Shown here: piece after piece, positions 63,364 to 64,000 of the stretch | How the letters are laid out: every line of letters starts with the position of its first letter | Position numbering within the stretch: the stretch's first letter is position 1 | Source: Monosporascus cannonballus | Taxonomy: Eukaryota > Ascomycota > Sordariomycetes > Xylariales | Length of the DNA: 64,000 nucleotides | Direction: 5' to 3' | Assembly: GCA_004154925.1 (NCBI GenBank) | Contig: QJNS01000006.1 | Coordinates: 1-64,000 of the forward strand | Made by a program: the position numbers and the translations under genes | The notes under the pieces: generated by a model | The model's input: the letters and a program-made list of their open reading frames with translations, nothing else | Database searches by the model: none | What the model was told of the DNA's origin: nothing

Positions 63364-64000
63364 TCCACGACCGTCCACATCGTTGACGATTGGTTGTGGC
63401 ATGCAACGCCAAGCAGTTGAAGCAGTGAAGGCTGTGCTTGCTTAAACCAACATTAAAACTAGCAATGCGAGTGAAGGCGATCGGCGGGGAGAGCGGCTGT
63501 TAAACCACTCTTACGATAGAGAAAAACGCTTCCGAGCATCGAGATAGCCGACTTGTGTCAAGGCCCGACCGGTTTGGCGCGCCCAGGACAGCCGAAGGGG
63601 TGCGTCCGGGTCACGTGACGGATTATTGGGATCATTGAGATTATTATGGAATGTAATAATCCAACAGGTAATTAAGATACCCGATGCGTATATAAGGAAT
63701 ACGCTTACTACCATTTTTATAGTCTAGATAATATCAGCTTACAATAACACTTAGTTACCCAGATCACCTTTGGTTATCTGCTATTACCAAACGTAACTAG
63801 TACCTTATTGCTCAGATTCCCGCGATACGATTGCCAACATAAACCGCACGACTTGGGTTTAATAGTTGGTTCAAAACCTAGCCGTCACAACTTGCCGCCA
63901 TACTATCCGTTTCTGGTTAGGCGACCACAATCAAGACCATGCTATCTCGAGCGTTTAAAAACAAGCCACGAGCATTGATTAGTGAAGCACTCAAGAGGCT
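63364..64000. other. GC-normal DNA, right edge of the AT-rich block
   Basis: Base composition switches to normal here, with frequent CpA and TpG. After removing the solo LTR and one target copy, the flanks read ...GAGATAGCCGACTTGCCGCC... I see no gene I can support in the roughly 300 bp of non-LTR sequence, cut by the window end. A 67-codon minus frame (63511-63714) spans the LTR border and is accidental. Confidence 0.6.
63556..63889 (+). repeat. Unmutated solo LTR with perfect TSD
   Basis: A 334-bp LTR from TGTCAAGGCCCGACC to CTAGCCGTCACA, flanked by ACTTG at 63551-63555 and 63890-63894. The U5 shares AACATAAACC, GCACGACTTGGGTTTAATAG and CTAGCCGTCACA with the degraded LTRs, but there is no RIP bias, so it gives a clean reference for the family LTR. 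Its U3 (GGCGCGCCCAGGACAGCC) differs from all other U3 types here. Confidence 0.93.

Noticed and set aside
63511..63714. 67-codon minus-strand frame at the right edge
   Set aside because: It crosses the left border and TSD of the solo LTR, so it cannot be an ancestral gene.

Overview
The window is almost certainly nuclear DNA from a filamentous ascomycete (Pezizomycotina): one long AT-rich, gene-poor, heterochromatin-like block. By eye, C and G survive mostly in CpG while CpA and TpG are scarce and TpA is very common. Nearly every recognisable coding relic carries in-frame stops made by C-to-T or G-to-A changes and few indels. That is the signature of repeat-induced point mutation (RIP). I see no intact host gene, no canonical tRNA or rRNA gene and no CRISPR. 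The species cannot be named from the sequence.

Layout. Positions 1-5588 hold a TAA microsatellite and an unidentified AT-rich relic that ends in a hAT-like terminus. Positions 5589-6240 are a GC-normal island. From 6649 to 42935 there is one nested stack of chromodomain Ty3/Gypsy retrotransposons, resolved by LTR pairs and target-site duplications (TSDs). M1 (minus strand, 6649-42935) received a solo LTR (8942-9302), a Tc1-type DNA transposon (11921-13233) and E1. E1 (plus, 14666-42383, TSD GGTAT) received a solo LTR (18362-18740, TSD ATATC) and M2. M2 (minus, 19106-39596) received E2 (plus, 19827-26651), M3 (minus, 27736-34553, TSD ATAAT) and a 124-bp LTR-like insertion (38588-38711). Positions 42936-43789 are GC-richer DNA of unknown nature. 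From 43790 a second stack begins: a broken minus-strand LTR (L0) hosting M4 (43953-50544, TSD CTATT), then E5 (plus, 50624-58244) with mismatched LTRs, then the 5' part of a minus element, M6 (58245-63156). The last 640 bp leave the AT-rich block: a hAT-like terminus ends at 63363, followed by GC-normal DNA carrying an unmutated solo LTR (63556-63889, TSD ACTTG).

Element structure. The seven Gypsy copies share one plan: LTR, gag (two alternative N-terminal types), pol with reverse transcriptase and integrase, a C-terminal chromodomain, LTR. Between the chromodomain and the 3' LTR they also share an extra reading frame on the opposite strand, about 170-180 codons, convergent with pol. Its N-terminus (MSGR-like, basic) and C-terminus (DWS...DW-like) are recognisable across copies of both orientations. 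In M2 the frame reads straight through the E2 insertion when E2 and one TSD copy are removed. This antisense ORF is the most interesting thing in the window. Short insertions (124, 130 and about 580 bp) lying in heavily mutated hosts keep normal base composition, as expected for sequences below the RIP length threshold or younger than the RIP events.
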